From NCBI GenBank assembly GCA_910579265.1, contig CAJTTE010000014.1:14384-78383 (forward strand): a DNA stretch of 64,000 bases. The letters are read 5' to 3'. The DNA is from an uncultured Ruminiclostridium sp. (GTDB taxonomy: Bacteria > Bacillota > Clostridia > Oscillospirales > Ruminococcaceae). Below the pieces are notes generated by a model, which saw nothing but the letters and a program-made list of their open reading frames with translations, did no database searches and was not told the DNA's origin. The translations under genes and the position numbers were made by a program. Shown here one piece after another: positions 45,451 to 55,051 of this stretch; the stretch's first letter is position 1; each line of letters begins with the position of its first letter.

Positions 45451-46152
45451 TTATTGCTTTAAAAAGACGATCAACCGCCTCCCGTCACCGGAAGGAATAT
45501 TATACCTGATTTCCTTCAGAAGCTTAAAACCATGCTTAAAGACTCCCCTTTTTACCTCATCATTCATTTCATCCCTGGATCCCCTCATTGCAATAAAAAC
45601 ACCGCCCTTTTTCAACAGGGGGCCTGCATAACCAAGGAGCGTGACCGGATCAGCTACCGCCCTGGCTGTAACCATATCATATCTATGCTTATAACGAGGC
45701 TGCCGACCCAATTCCTCCGCTCTGCCGTGTATTATTTCCGCCTTAAGCCCGAGACGGTCAACAAGCTGAGTAAGATAATCCGTTCGCTTTCTCTGAGCAT
45801 CCAACAGTGTAAATTCCAGATCACGACGAAGTATCATCATCGGAACGGCAGGAAACCCCGCCCCCGTTCCGATATCCAGGCATAACGAATCGCCGGGCAG
45901 ATCCATAAAAGTCAACGGCAAAACGGAATCGATCAGGTGCTTTTCAATTATACCTTCCCTGTCCCTTATAGCCGTAAGATTCACCTTTTGGCAGTAAGCC
46001 TGCAAAAAAACTATCATTTCATCCATCAAACCGGCATTTTCAACCGAAAGCTCAATGCCCGCCTCAAGAAATTTTCTTATAATATCCGATCCGCTTTTTT
46101 CCACTTTTTGCTCCTTTATATAATCGTCAAAAATATGTTCCACGTGGAACAT
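45451..46152 (-). CDS. rsmG: 16S rRNA (guanine-527 N7)-methyltransferase RsmG
   Basis: RsmG (GidB) methylates N7 of G527 in 16S rRNA using SAM. The 233-residue protein has the motif LDIGTGAGFPAVPM and the downstream VTARAVADP. The start MFHVEH is encoded by the parS palindrome; this dual use is known in other Bacillota. It follows mnmG with a 109-nt gap and ends at a strong terminator. Confidence 0.95.
   Translation of the reverse strand: MFHVEHIFDDYIKEQKVEKSGSDIIRKFLEAGIELSVENAGLMDEMIVFLQAYCQKVNLTAIRDREGIIEKHLIDSVLPLTFMDLPGDSLCLDIGTGAGFPAVPMMILRRDLEFTLLDAQRKRTDYLTQLVDRLGLKAEIIHGRAEELGRQPRYKHRYDMVTARAVADPVTLLGYAGPLLKKGGVFIAMRGSRDEMNDEVKRGVFKHGFKLLKEIRYNIPSGDGRRLIVFLKQ
46136..46151. promoter_or_regulatory. 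parS-like site overlapping the rsmG start
   Basis: The same perfect palindrome TGTTCCACGTGGAACA as beside noc. It encodes residues 1-6 of RsmG (MFHVEH), so the start codon is part of the presumed ParB-loading site. Confidence 0.9.
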
Positions 46153-46261
46153 CAGGAGTTATCTAAAAAAATCGTAGCCGTAAGCATGAATATGTCCGGT
46201 CATGGATAAAAAGGAACCGACATTTCCCCGACCTACGGTAAAAAATATGGACCCTTAGAAT

Positions 46262-48145
46262 TTATGTAATCGGATTTAAATTGCCGGAATCGCCTTTGCC
46301 GTTTAAAAGCAGAAGTAAAACGGTAATATCGGCAGGGTTTACACCGCTTATCCGGCTCGCCTGTCCTATATTCAACGGTCTGTGCTTATTAAGCTTTTCC
46401 TGGGCCTCGAGTCGTAGTCCCTTGACTGTCCTATAATCGATATCGGAAGGCAGCTTTTTTTCTTCAAGCTTTCGCATCTGTGAAACCTTTTCACTCTGAG
46501 CGTCAATATAACCTTTGTACTTGATCTGAATTTCAAGCTTGTTTATAAGCGCGTCGGATAAAAAGGGGGCATCCGCATCAAAAGCAGCAAGGCTCTTATA
46601 ATCAGTCTGCGGACGCTTCAAAAGCTCAATAAACCTTACGCCGGTTGACACGGGGGTTGTTCCCGAGCCCTCCAGAAGGCGGTTCAATTCATCCGACGGC
46701 TTAAGCGTAGTTTTTTCTATTCGTCTTATTTCATCCTCCACCTTGCGCTTCATGTCAAGATAAAGCAGGTATTTTCCTTCCGGGAGAAGTCCTACCCTTC
46801 TTCCCGTATCACAAAGTCTTTCGGGAGCATTGTCCTGTCTTAATAAAAGCCTGTATTCACTTCGGCTTGTCATCATACGGTACGGTTCTACACAGCCCTT
46901 TGTGACAAGATCATCGATCAGCGTACCGATATAGCTGGAGCTGCGGTCAAGAACAAGCATTTCCCGTCCCTGACAGTAGCATGCGGCATTGATCCCGGCT
47001 ACGAGCCCCTGTCCAGCTGCCTCTTCATAACCGCTCGTGCCGTTAAACTGCCCCGCACCGAACAAGCCCCTGATTTTTTTGAACTCCAACGTAGCGAAAA
47101 GCTCCAAAGGATCAATACAATCATACTCTATGGCATAAGCGGGGCGCATTATTTCCACATGCTCCAGTCCTTTTATAGTGCGGTAAAACTGAAGCTGAAC
47201 ATCGGCGGGAAGACTGGAAGACATACCCTGTAAATAGCATTCCTCCGTATCAAGTCCCATTGGTTCAACAAAAAGCTGATGTCTTTCCTTATCCTTGAAC
47301 CGTACTATTTTATCCTCTATACTCGGACAGTAACGCGGTCCAACACCCTCGATCCTGCCTGCATATAAAGGCGAACGATGCAGATTATCCAGAATGACCC
47401 TATGAGTTTCGGCATTTGTATAAGTGACATAACACTTGACCTTGTTCTCCAAAGGAAAATGATTGTCAAAACAAAAGGGTGTGATGGGTTCATCCCCTTC
47501 CTGAATCTCCATTGCCGAAAAATCAACGCTTCTCTTATGAACACGAGCGGGCGTACCCGTTTTAAACCGGCGCAAGGATATACCCTTATCCGCCAGATCA
47601 TCCGTCAGAGCCAAAGCGGGCAATACATTGTCAGGTCCGCTTTGATAATTAAGCTCACCTATATGGATACGCCCTCCAAGATAAGTTCCGGTACAGATAA
47701 TAACGCTCTTTGTTCTATATACATTGCCGAGGCGCGAACGAAGCCCGGTGATCCTGCCTTCCGCCGTATCTATACCCGTGATCTCCTCCTGCTTTATATC
47801 CAATCCCGCCTGATTTTCAAGCACGCCCTTCATATATGAATGATATTTGGCTCTGTCGCTTTGAACACGAAGAGCATGGACCGCCGGACCCTTCCCCCTG
47901 TTAAGCATACGGGACTGAATAAAAGTTGCGTCCGCCGCTCTTCCCATCTCTCCCCCCAAGGCGTCAATCTCACATACGAGCTGACCCTTTGCCGAACCGC
48001 CTATACAAGGGTTGCAGGGCATATTTGCAATCGTATCCAATGACAGACAAAACAAAACGGTTTTACAGCCCATACGTGCTGAGGCCAGCGCGGCTTCCGT
48101 CCCCGCATGCCCGGCCCCGATAACCGCTACATCATAATCGTACAT
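46262..48145 (-). CDS. mnmG: tRNA uridine-5-carboxymethylaminomethyl modification protein MnmG
   Basis: MnmG (GidA), with MnmE, modifies U34 of certain tRNAs using FAD, NADH and folate. The 627-residue product has the FAD motif VIGAGHAGTEAALASARMG, CNPCIGGSAKGQLVCEIDA with active-site Cys residues, and the C-terminal domain with PADITVLL. No mnmE is in the window. It is upstream of rsmG in the usual order. Confidence 0.96.
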   Translation of the reverse strand: MYDYDVAVIGAGHAGTEAALASARMGCKTVLFCLSLDTIANMPCNPCIGGSAKGQLVCEIDALGGEMGRAADATFIQSRMLNRGKGPAVHALRVQSDRAKYHSYMKGVLENQAGLDIKQEEITGIDTAEGRITGLRSRLGNVYRTKSVIICTGTYLGGRIHIGELNYQSGPDNVLPALALTDDLADKGISLRRFKTGTPARVHKRSVDFSAMEIQEGDEPITPFCFDNHFPLENKVKCYVTYTNAETHRVILDNLHRSPLYAGRIEGVGPRYCPSIEDKIVRFKDKERHQLFVEPMGLDTEECYLQGMSSSLPADVQLQFYRTIKGLEHVEIMRPAYAIEYDCIDPLELFATLEFKKIRGLFGAGQFNGTSGYEEAAGQGLVAGINAACYCQGREMLVLDRSSSYIGTLIDDLVTKGCVEPYRMMTSRSEYRLLLRQDNAPERLCDTGRRVGLLPEGKYLLYLDMKRKVEDEIRRIEKTTLKPSDELNRLLEGSGTTPVSTGVRFIELLKRPQTDYKSLAAFDADAPFLSDALINKLEIQIKYKGYIDAQSEKVSQMRKLEEKKLPSDIDYRTVKGLRLEAQEKLNKHRPLNIGQASRISGVNPADITVLLLLLNGKGDSGNLNPIT

Positions 48146-48306
48146 ATGATCGTCCTTCTCAAGTAATCTTGGCGGCTCGACCTAAAAAAGCTCGTCCGCC
48201 CGTAAACATCAATAAACCAACGCAGCACTCAACCGAAAATTGATGTCGGCATTATGCTCTCAACCATAGAACTGCACTTAAGCTCCCTATGATATTATAA
48301 AAAAAG

Positions 48307-48921
48307 TCATTGCTGCTCCTGCGGATCTATTTCCCTTATAACACGGCACGGGTTTCCCGCAGCAAGAGAATTATCGGGAATATCACGGGTAACAACACTG
48401 CCCGCTCCGATAACACAATTATTTCCTATTGAGACCCCACCGCATATAACGACATTGCTGGCTATCCAGCAGTCGTTCCCTATTGTGATTGGCTTACCGA
48501 ATTCAATGTCATAAGGCTTCCCTTCATCATCGAACCTCATTCGCCTCATTAGAGGATTCATAAAATGGAGCGGCGTAGCCAGCGTACAATTAGGACCGAA
48601 AAAAACATTATCCCCTATTGTTATGGGACAGGTATCAAGTACGGTAAAATTAAAGTTGGCATAAAAATTTTCACCGACCGAAGTAAATATACCGTAATCA
48701 AATTGAACGGGTGACTGCAAGAAAGTTCCTTTTCCTCTATTGGGAAGCAGTATATCGAGAATATCTCTTCTCAGATCCGCGTCGGTTTCCGAGCTTAAAT
48801 TATACTGCTGCGAAAGCCTGTGAGCCCTTATTCTCAGCTCAGTAAGCTCCTTGTCAGAGGGATCGTAGAATTCACCTCTTAACATCTTATCCTTTTCCGT
48901 ATCCGTAAAATCTTTTTTCAT
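48307..48921 (-). CDS. maa: Maltose/galactoside O-acetyltransferase-like hexapeptide enzyme
   Basis: The left-handed beta-helix is evident from hexapeptide repeats in ITIGDNVFFGPNCTL and VVICGGVSIGNNCVIGAGSV. TPLHFMNPL carries the catalytic His. The N-terminal LRGEFYDPSDKELTELR is the MaltAT N-terminal motif. Such enzymes acetylate sugars using acetyl-CoA. The ATG at 48921 is preferred since GAGGAGG lies 6 nt upstream; an upstream start 15 nt earlier is unlikely. It sits upstream of mnmG but is not part of the conserved origin cluster. Confidence 0.85.
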   Translation of the reverse strand: MKKDFTDTEKDKMLRGEFYDPSDKELTELRIRAHRLSQQYNLSSETDADLRRDILDILLPNRGKGTFLQSPVQFDYGIFTSVGENFYANFNFTVLDTCPITIGDNVFFGPNCTLATPLHFMNPLMRRMRFDDEGKPYDIEFGKPITIGNDCWIASNVVICGGVSIGNNCVIGAGSVVTRDIPDNSLAAGNPCRVIREIDPQEQQ

Positions 48922-48997
48922 TAAAAACCTCCTCAATTAAAATTTACGGCATATCATGATCACAGGCTGCCGGAGGATGCCTGAAGCCGTCTAATAC

Positions 48998-49086
48998 CGA
49001 TCCCTGACCGAGCTAAAGAAGTAGTATGAATGAATGCTTAGCATGCTTTAATCAAGTCTACAGCCCTATTAATGATCGGTATAAAA
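48998..49086. repeat. R5-like variant with altered interior
   Basis: It has ATACCGATCCCTGACCGAGC at one end and AATGATCGGTATAAAA at the other, an inverted pair. The inside (AATCAAGTCTACAGCCC) is shared with the piece at 13970 in inverse orientation. Confidence 0.5.
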
Positions 49087-49110
49087 CGATATTCATATAA
49101 TGCCTTTTAA

Positions 49111-49289
49111 TATTGCTCCACCAAGTAACTCTTGAAGAATTTGTGCGCTGAAGGGCTCGAAAGACAAGGAAGAAGAGCGCAGGAACATGCGCACATTTCA
49201 AGGGCTTCCGACGAAGTATTTAGGCAGCCGGGCAAGCAGAAAAATTCAAGAGTTAATTTGAGTTAATTTGAGTTAATTGGGGAGCAATA
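49111..49289. mobile_element. R4 MITE-like element with internal decamer triplication
   Basis: It has the ends TATTGCTCCACCAAGTAACTC and GGGGAGCAATA. The body is about 90% like the copy at 16147. A local expansion near the right end reads GAGTTAATTT three times, which is absent from the other copy. A further R5 copy begins within 5 nt of its right end. Confidence 0.82.
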
Positions 49290-49293
49290 ATAT

Positions 49294-49374
49294 TGGATTA
49301 GTGTTTGGGGTGCGATCTCTTTTAAAACTGCGGGTATTACGTCAGTTTAAAAAGGGATTGGTATCAGGATCCAT
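49294..49374. repeat. R5 repeat copy
   Basis: GGATTAGTGTTTGGGGTGCG to AAAAAGGGATTGGTATC. This is the most complete uninterrupted R5 copy and shows the site into which R1 inserted at 5.2 kb. Confidence 0.75.
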
Positions 49375-49699
49375 ACCGGGCAAATGAAATCCGTTTCTGG
49401 TATCCGACGCATAAACGCCTGACAGGTAAAATACTTAAAGTCAACCGTAGAATTAACGGCTTTGACGCAATTTTGACCTGTTTTTCCCGCACACTGACAA
49501 AACCTGCCCTTCACATAAAAGCGTTCGGATTTTCCGGCATATTTTAAAAAAAAGAAAAATTTCATTAAATCGTGTAAAGCCCTAAAGAAAGCTTACCCGC
49601 CGGAAAGAATCACGCATATTCACATGAGAGCGCTCTTGAGTCTGCCGAAAAAATCAAAACCGGTAAAGCCGTTTCTCATTTGCTCTTAATTATTATTTA
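49375..49699. other. Gene-free stretch downstream of gyrA
   Basis: No gene or repeat recognised. Some short frames occur but lack ribosome-binding sites. No clear terminator for gyrA was identified here. Confidence 0.4.
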
Positions 49700-52342
49700 T
49701 CACTCTTCGCCTTCCTCGGATTCGGGACTATCATCATCGATCAGGACCTCTTCCTTTTCCTCTAATTCCGCGGCCCTGATATCCTCTTCGTTTGCCTCCT
49801 CGACCTGTTCCGTCTCCTGGGTATCATCATGCTCTGTTCTGGTAAAGGTAACGACTCTGCTGTCTCCGTTGAGCCTCATGACCCTGACGCCGGTAGCATA
49901 TCTTCCCATAATTCTGAGATCATTGGCACGTATTCTGATAATAACCCCGTCGGTATTGATAAGAATGACATCGTCATCCCCGCCAAGTGCGCGAATACCG
50001 CAAACGTATCCCTTTTCCTCGCTGACCTTATAATTCATCATACCGTAACCGCCGCGCTTCTGAACGCGGTAGCTGGAAACCTGGCATCTTCTGCCCATAC
50101 CCTTGTCCGTAACAGTAAGAATTGTCATATTTTCATCGTAAACCTTGCATGCTCCGACAATGTGATCACCCTCGCGAAGCCTGATAGCTCTTACCCCGTG
50201 AGCAGTTCTGCTCATGCTTCTTATATCCGTCTCAAGGAAATTTATAGCCGCACCGTTTTTAGTAGCTATCATAACATGGCTGTCACCTTCAGTAAGATAA
50301 GCGGCCGCAATTTCATCGCCTTCATCAAGACCCACTGCGCGGAGCCCGCCCTTGCGTATATTTTTGTAATCTGAAAGAGGCGTCCTTTTTATCTTTCCCT
50401 GCTTGGTAATACAAATAAAGAATTTATTTTCCGCAAAATCGGCGGTCTTCATCATAGCCGCCACCTGCTCGCCCTCGGAGAGCTGAAGAAGGTTTACGAT
50501 ATTTATACCTCTGCTCTGTTTTCCCCCCTCCGGAATTTCATAGCAGCGAAGCTTGTACATATTTCCCATATTGGTAACGAACAGAATATCGTCATGGCTT
50601 GAAGCTACGAACAGATTTTCGATAAAATCCTCGTCTCTCTGCTTCATTCCGGAAACGCCCTTGCCGCCTCTTCTCTGTAAATTGTAAAGCTCCATAGGCT
50701 GACGCTTTATATATCCGATATTCGTAAAGGTTATAACGCTTTCCTCCACGGGAATAAGATCCTCTATATCGACCTCGCCGCTGACGTCCTCAATAGATGT
50801 TCTTCTCTCGTCGCCGTATTTTTTCTTGATAACCTCAAGCTCGGACGAGATAATTTCCTTTACCTTGGCTTCATCGGCGAGTATCGCCATAAATTCATGT
50901 ATCTTGCCCATTAAGTCGGCCAATTCCGACTCGATCTTCTCCCTTTCAAGTCCCGTCAACTGACCGAGTCGCATCTGTACGATTGCCTCAGCCTGCTCTG
51001 CGGAAAGCCCTATAGTATGTTCGAACTCGATGTTCTTATACTTATCGTCCATTGCCCGATGGAGGAGATTGGACAGATCCGCCTCTTTGAAACGCTCCAT
51101 AAGCCGTTCCTTACCCTCGGCAGGATTCTTCGATGCCCGGAGAATCGAAATTACCTCGTCGATATTATCGATGGCAAGCATAAAGCCCTGAAGAAGATGG
51201 GCTCTTTGCTTGGCCTTTTCAAGGTCATAAGCAGTTCTTCTTCTGACAACGTCCTCCTGAAAAGCGATATACTGTACTATCATTTCCTTAAGAGTAAGTA
51301 TTTTTGGCTCGCCGTTGACCAGTGCGATCATTATTACTCCCACCGTATCCTGAAGCTGAGTATAATTATAAAGCTTATTAAGAACAACGCTTGCGTTTGC
51401 GTCTCTCTTAAGCTCCATAACTATCTTCATGCCCGTACGGTCGCTTTCATCACGCAAGGTGGCAATACCCTCGATACGCTTGTCACGCATAAGGGCGCCG
51501 ATATTTTCCAGAAGCCTTGTCTTGTTGACCATATAAGGAATTTCCGTAACAACTATTCTTGTATGTGTCTTTTCCTCAACGATTTCCGCCCGGCCCCTCA
51601 GAGTGATCTTTCCCCTTCCTGTCACATACGCGCTTCTGATACCGGCACGACCCATAATAATACCGCCCGTTGGAAAATCCGGTCCCTTGATTATCGTCAT
51701 GATATCCTCCGGAGCAGCGTCGGGATCCTGTATAACCAGATTTATGGCGTCGATAACCTCTCTCAGATTATGGGGAGGAATGTTGGTAGCCATACCAACG
51801 GCAATACCCGTACTTCCGTTCACCAGCAAATTGGGAAAACGACTGGGTAAAACCTTGGGCTCAGGCAGCTTGTCGTCATAGTTAGTACCGAAATCAACGG
51901 TGTTTTTACCGATATCCGACATCATTTCCCCAGCCATCTTACTCATACGGGCCTCGGTATAACGGTATGCGGCGGGAGGATCTCCGTCTATTGAACCGAA
52001 ATTTCCGTGACCGTCTACCAGCGGGTATCTCATACTGAAATCCTGAGCAAGACGAACCATTGCGTCATAAACGGATGCGTCGCCGTGAGGGTGATACTTA
52101 CCCAGAACCTCGCCTACGGTATAGGCGCATTTACGGTAGGGGTGATCGTATGTGTTTCCGGATTCGTCCATAGTATAAATAATACGCCTGTGAACAGGCT
52201 TGAAACCGTCTCTTACATCCGGCAGAGCCCGCTGCACAATAACCGACATTGAATATTCAAGGAAAGATTTCCTCATCTCCTTGTCAATATCTACCTGAAT
52301 AAGCTTTTCACTGGAAACTTCTGTTAAATTCTGATCATCCAT
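49700..52342 (-). CDS. gyrA: DNA gyrase subunit A
   Basis: The 880-residue protein cuts and rejoins DNA in gyrase. The catalytic Tyr is Y128 in YRYTEARM, the GyrA box is QRRGGKG, and the C-terminal beta-pinwheel is present, followed by an acidic tail rich in Glu and Asp (about 840-880). In the quinolone-binding helix the sequence is HGDASVYD, so the residue aligned with E. coli Ser83 is Ala89. Most family members have Ser there. It lies downstream of gyrB but separated by about 2.7 kb of other genes and repeats. Confidence 0.97.
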   Translation of the reverse strand: MDDQNLTEVSSEKLIQVDIDKEMRKSFLEYSMSVIVQRALPDVRDGFKPVHRRIIYTMDESGNTYDHPYRKCAYTVGEVLGKYHPHGDASVYDAMVRLAQDFSMRYPLVDGHGNFGSIDGDPPAAYRYTEARMSKMAGEMMSDIGKNTVDFGTNYDDKLPEPKVLPSRFPNLLVNGSTGIAVGMATNIPPHNLREVIDAINLVIQDPDAAPEDIMTIIKGPDFPTGGIIMGRAGIRSAYVTGRGKITLRGRAEIVEEKTHTRIVVTEIPYMVNKTRLLENIGALMRDKRIEGIATLRDESDRTGMKIVMELKRDANASVVLNKLYNYTQLQDTVGVIMIALVNGEPKILTLKEMIVQYIAFQEDVVRRRTAYDLEKAKQRAHLLQGFMLAIDNIDEVISILRASKNPAEGKERLMERFKEADLSNLLHRAMDDKYKNIEFEHTIGLSAEQAEAIVQMRLGQLTGLEREKIESELADLMGKIHEFMAILADEAKVKEIISSELEVIKKKYGDERRTSIEDVSGEVDIEDLIPVEESVITFTNIGYIKRQPMELYNLQRRGGKGVSGMKQRDEDFIENLFVASSHDDILFVTNMGNMYKLRCYEIPEGGKQSRGINIVNLLQLSEGEQVAAMMKTADFAENKFFICITKQGKIKRTPLSDYKNIRKGGLRAVGLDEGDEIAAAYLTEGDSHVMIATKNGAAINFLETDIRSMSRTAHGVRAIRLREGDHIVGACKVYDENMTILTVTDKGMGRRCQVSSYRVQKRGGYGMMNYKVSEEKGYVCGIRALGGDDDVILINTDGVIIRIRANDLRIMGRYATGVRVMRLNGDSRVVTFTRTEHDDTQETEQVEEANEEDIRAAELEEKEEVLIDDDSPESEEGEE

Positions 52343-52432
52343 CTTTTAATATCCTTCTGAAAATTTGTTTTGGCTGCATTTATGCAGTACCGGCTTTATA
52401 TTCCGATTCATTAATAAAACACCTGATATATA

Positions 52433-52595
52433 GGCAAATGACCGCATGACGGCTTTGCGTGTGACCTGTTTGCATATTTTCCGTCATCTTACACAATTTC
52501 TCCTCGAAATACGTCAGTATTCCTGCGTCGAATTTATGCAAGCTGACGTAAAATCTGACTGCGCAATTCACACACAATCATTGTGCGGTGTTGCC
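52433..52595. mobile_element. R1 MITE-like element, slightly deleted
   Basis: The right end CAATCATTGTGCGGTGTTGCC and the interior are intact. The left terminus reads GGCAAATGACCGC, missing about nine bases of the terminal repeat. AT-rich flanks, no clear duplication. It lies just upstream of gyrA. Confidence 0.85.
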
Positions 52596-52680
52596 ATAAT
52601 AAAAATATCATAACCGAAAAACAATGTGAGGTTTTCGGAAAAAAATGCCTTTATTCATAAAACCATACCCATGATTATTA

Positions 52681-52839
52681 GAACCTGTTTAATATCCCGA
52701 AGTAAGCAGGTCACGCAGCAGATTTTGCGTATTTCAATGCGTTTTTCGAAGGCGTACTTGATGTACATAAAGAAAAATAAACGAAGAAATACGCAAAGGG
52801 GGCAAGCATGATGCATGCTGAGAGATGCTAACCAGGCCC
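52681..52839. mobile_element. R3 MITE-like element, diverged copy
   Basis: It starts GAACCTGTTTAATATCCCG and ends GAGAGATGCTAACCAGGCCC followed by TTAA. The interior matches R3 in the inverse orientation: CAGCAGATTTTGCGTATTTC. No coding potential; a minus-strand frame across it lacks a good start. Confidence 0.7.
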
Positions 52840-52942
52840 TTAAGCGCGTCTTAAAACAGCATTCCGTTTTTTCGGATATTTTCTTCCTTCGCCTTCTGTT
52901 TTGGATTCCCCGGTACATTTTCCGGTCATGATCGGATCTGCG

Positions 52943-53539
52943 TCAGATATTTTTATCTTCGAAATACCCTCTTATCTTTTCGATCTGCTCCCCGTCAAGA
53001 CATCTTTTGGGAAATATATATATCAAGGATCTGTTAAGAAACAGTAAAAACAGTTCTTCCGTTTCCATAGAATCAAGGGTATTGGATCTGAGCTCTATTT
53101 TGGTTTTCTCATGCTTAATGATGTTTTCCTCGGGAATATCAACATCCTCTCCGACCGTCATGACGCCCTGACTTGTAATGGCCACCGTTTCCGTTTCCTC
53201 CTCGGGAAGAACCTCGGTATCCACGGTAATGCGGCTGTCGGAAAAAACGGCGGAATATTTTTCTTCACCGAAGCTCGACAGGGTTTTTATCAGCTTTTTC
53301 CGAGCATAATACGGTCTTGCCCAGGTTGAAAATATCATTCCGAGCCCGATTACCAACAATATGTATCCGGCCATATTACTCAGGCTATGAACAAGAAAAT
53401 CCACTCCCACACCTGCGGCGATAGCATAAACTATACTGAAAATAAGATTCCTTTTGAACATATACTTTCGCTGAAATAGTCTGTATCCCGTTTCGATCTC
53501 CGAAAGCGTATTATCGTATTTTATTTCAAATTTTTCCAT
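52943..53539 (-). CDS. YcxB-like membrane protein
   Basis: The 198-residue protein has a short N-terminal part (FEIKYDNTLSEIETGYRLFQ), two membrane helices (about 30-50 and 55-75), and a C-terminal domain of PH-like YcxB type. It ends with FLLFLNRSLIYIFPKRCLDG, the typical YcxB motif. Such proteins are uncharacterised. It is between gyrB and gyrA in the same orientation, apparently as an addition to the origin cluster. Confidence 0.75.
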   Translation of the reverse strand: MEKFEIKYDNTLSEIETGYRLFQRKYMFKRNLIFSIVYAIAAGVGVDFLVHSLSNMAGYILLVIGLGMIFSTWARPYYARKKLIKTLSSFGEEKYSAVFSDSRITVDTEVLPEEETETVAITSQGVMTVGEDVDIPEENIIKHEKTKIELRSNTLDSMETEELFLLFLNRSLIYIFPKRCLDGEQIEKIRGYFEDKNI

Positions 53540-53943
53540 GAAGCTCCTTTACAGAAAATAAGCGGTAATATAGCGGATTAAAATGACCGGATCTACAGGC
53601 GTTTGTCTTTACGTCCTGAATTGGGTGTTCCTGAAAACGATCCGTTTAAAAACCGCAATATTTTCAACATTTTTTTGGAAACCGGAAATTTGTACACAAA
53701 CAGCCGTATGACTGCAAATTTCCTGCCGGTTATCATAAAAACGCGCATTTTACTTATGATAACGCATACTGCAAATACTTGTATATACCTTTTTCAGGAG
53801 CATGTCCCGAAAAACTCCGCTATTTGTAAATTACGTAAAAAGGACATTGTCCGTATTCACAAAAATAAAATTATCTGATAGGCGTCGGGAAAACTTCTGT
53901 ATCCCGACGGATAACCCGAGGCATTATAAGATAAAAGGAAATG
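53540..53943. other. Intergenic stretch
   Basis: AT-rich, no supported gene; nothing recognised beyond the ribosome-binding site of the YcxB-like gene. Confidence 0.45.
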
Positions 53944-54342
53944 CTATCTGTTGCCTCCCACAAACAAAATCCCAAACGCAAGCATGGCGCAAAGCACGCA
54001 AGCGATGACCGCAACCACAACGTCCCATATTTTCCCCATTTTAATAAAGCGGGGTATATTAAGTCCGCAAACCGTTCCGAGAGATAAAAGCAAAAAAGGC
54101 AGAAGCACCCCAAGATCACCGAATCCGAAAACCAGAGCAACAAGAGAAAAAGCCCATAATGCAACGCAGACGATTCCCGCAACCTTTCTCGGAAAAGCCA
54201 GCGGCGCATCGTCAACCGCCTTTTTTTTCGCTTCCTCCGTCATTATCTCTCGTCTTCGCCTTTCATCATCAGTCTCTTCATGCAAAGGCTCCATCTCGGA
54301 GAGTATTTGTATGATCTTTTCATTGCTCTTTCTTGAATTCAT
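53944..54342 (-). CDS. Small two- or three-helix membrane protein
   Basis: The product, about 132 residues, starts MNSRKSNEKIIQILSEME, then an acidic/basic soluble stretch, then hydrophobic helices (about 50-70, 75-95, 105-128). The ATG at 54342 is chosen since AGGAGG lies at good distance; the frame can extend further but without a better site. No family recognised. It sits between gyrB and the YcxB-like gene, possibly co-transcribed with the latter. Confidence 0.6.
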   Translation of the reverse strand: MNSRKSNEKIIQILSEMEPLHEETDDERRRREIMTEEAKKKAVDDAPLAFPRKVAGIVCVALWAFSLVALVFGFGDLGVLLPFLLLSLGTVCGLNIPRFIKMGKIWDVVVAVIACVLCAMLAFGILFVGGNR

Positions 54343-54560
54343 AAAACCTCCTGAGGAAATATCCGTAAATTCAGATAATGACTGCCATACCATAATACAT
54401 CGATATCCTTTTTCACCTGAAATAAGGCAAACCGCTGAACATATCGGTTATTTTACCGTCCGGACTGTGCCATATCATTGACCGGATCAAAGGAATAAGG
54501 ATTTTATAAGCATACGGCGGAAAAAAGATAACAACCGTATCATTATTGCCGCTGACAAGA

Positions 54561-54724
54561 AGCTGTCCGAAAATCCGCGAACTGCACGATTTCTAATAAC
54601 TGCTGACGCTTTTTGCGTCAAAAGCTATACTAAACGAAATGCCCTCGTAGTTATTCGTTTCTTTCCTCGAAATAGTCCTTCTTTTAGCAAGATCAAACAT
54701 CCTTGCCTTATTTTCAGATATGCC
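54561..54724. mobile_element. R2 MITE-like element
   Basis: It starts AGCTGTCCGAAAATCCGCGAA and ends TTATTTTCAGATATGCC, followed by TTAA. The middle is more divergent than other copies. An R1 element begins ten bases after its right end. Confidence 0.65.
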
Positions 54725-54734
54725 TTAAAATATA

Positions 54735-54906
54735 GGCAACACCGCACAATGATTGGGTGTGAATTGCGCAGTCAGATTTTTCGTCAGCATGCATAAATTC
54801 TACGCAGTAATACTGACGTATTTTAAGGAGAATTTGTGTAAGCTGACGGAATATATGCAAGCAAGCCGCACGCAAAGCCGTCGGGCGGTCATTGTGCGGT
54901 ATTGCC
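54735..54906. mobile_element. R1 MITE-like element, TATA duplication
   Basis: GGCAACACCGCACAATGATT to GGTCATTGTGCGGTATTGCC, exactly 172 bp, flanked on both sides by TATA. This supports a 4-bp target-site duplication that need not be TTAA. Confidence 0.92.
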
Positions 54907-55051
54907 TATAATGCTATACCCTGCCCGTGCACGGTCAAAAGCCATTATTGAAAATAATTACTTCTAACATACGAAAGCATTTTTTATGACCGTAAATATA
55001 AGCATACCCGCAAGGAAGTATTTTTACCGTATAGTCTTGGATATCCGCGTA

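Noticed and set aside
52655..52918. Minus-strand frame of 87 codons between gyrA and the YcxB-like gene
   Set aside because: It runs across an R3 element and lacks a good ribosome-binding site.
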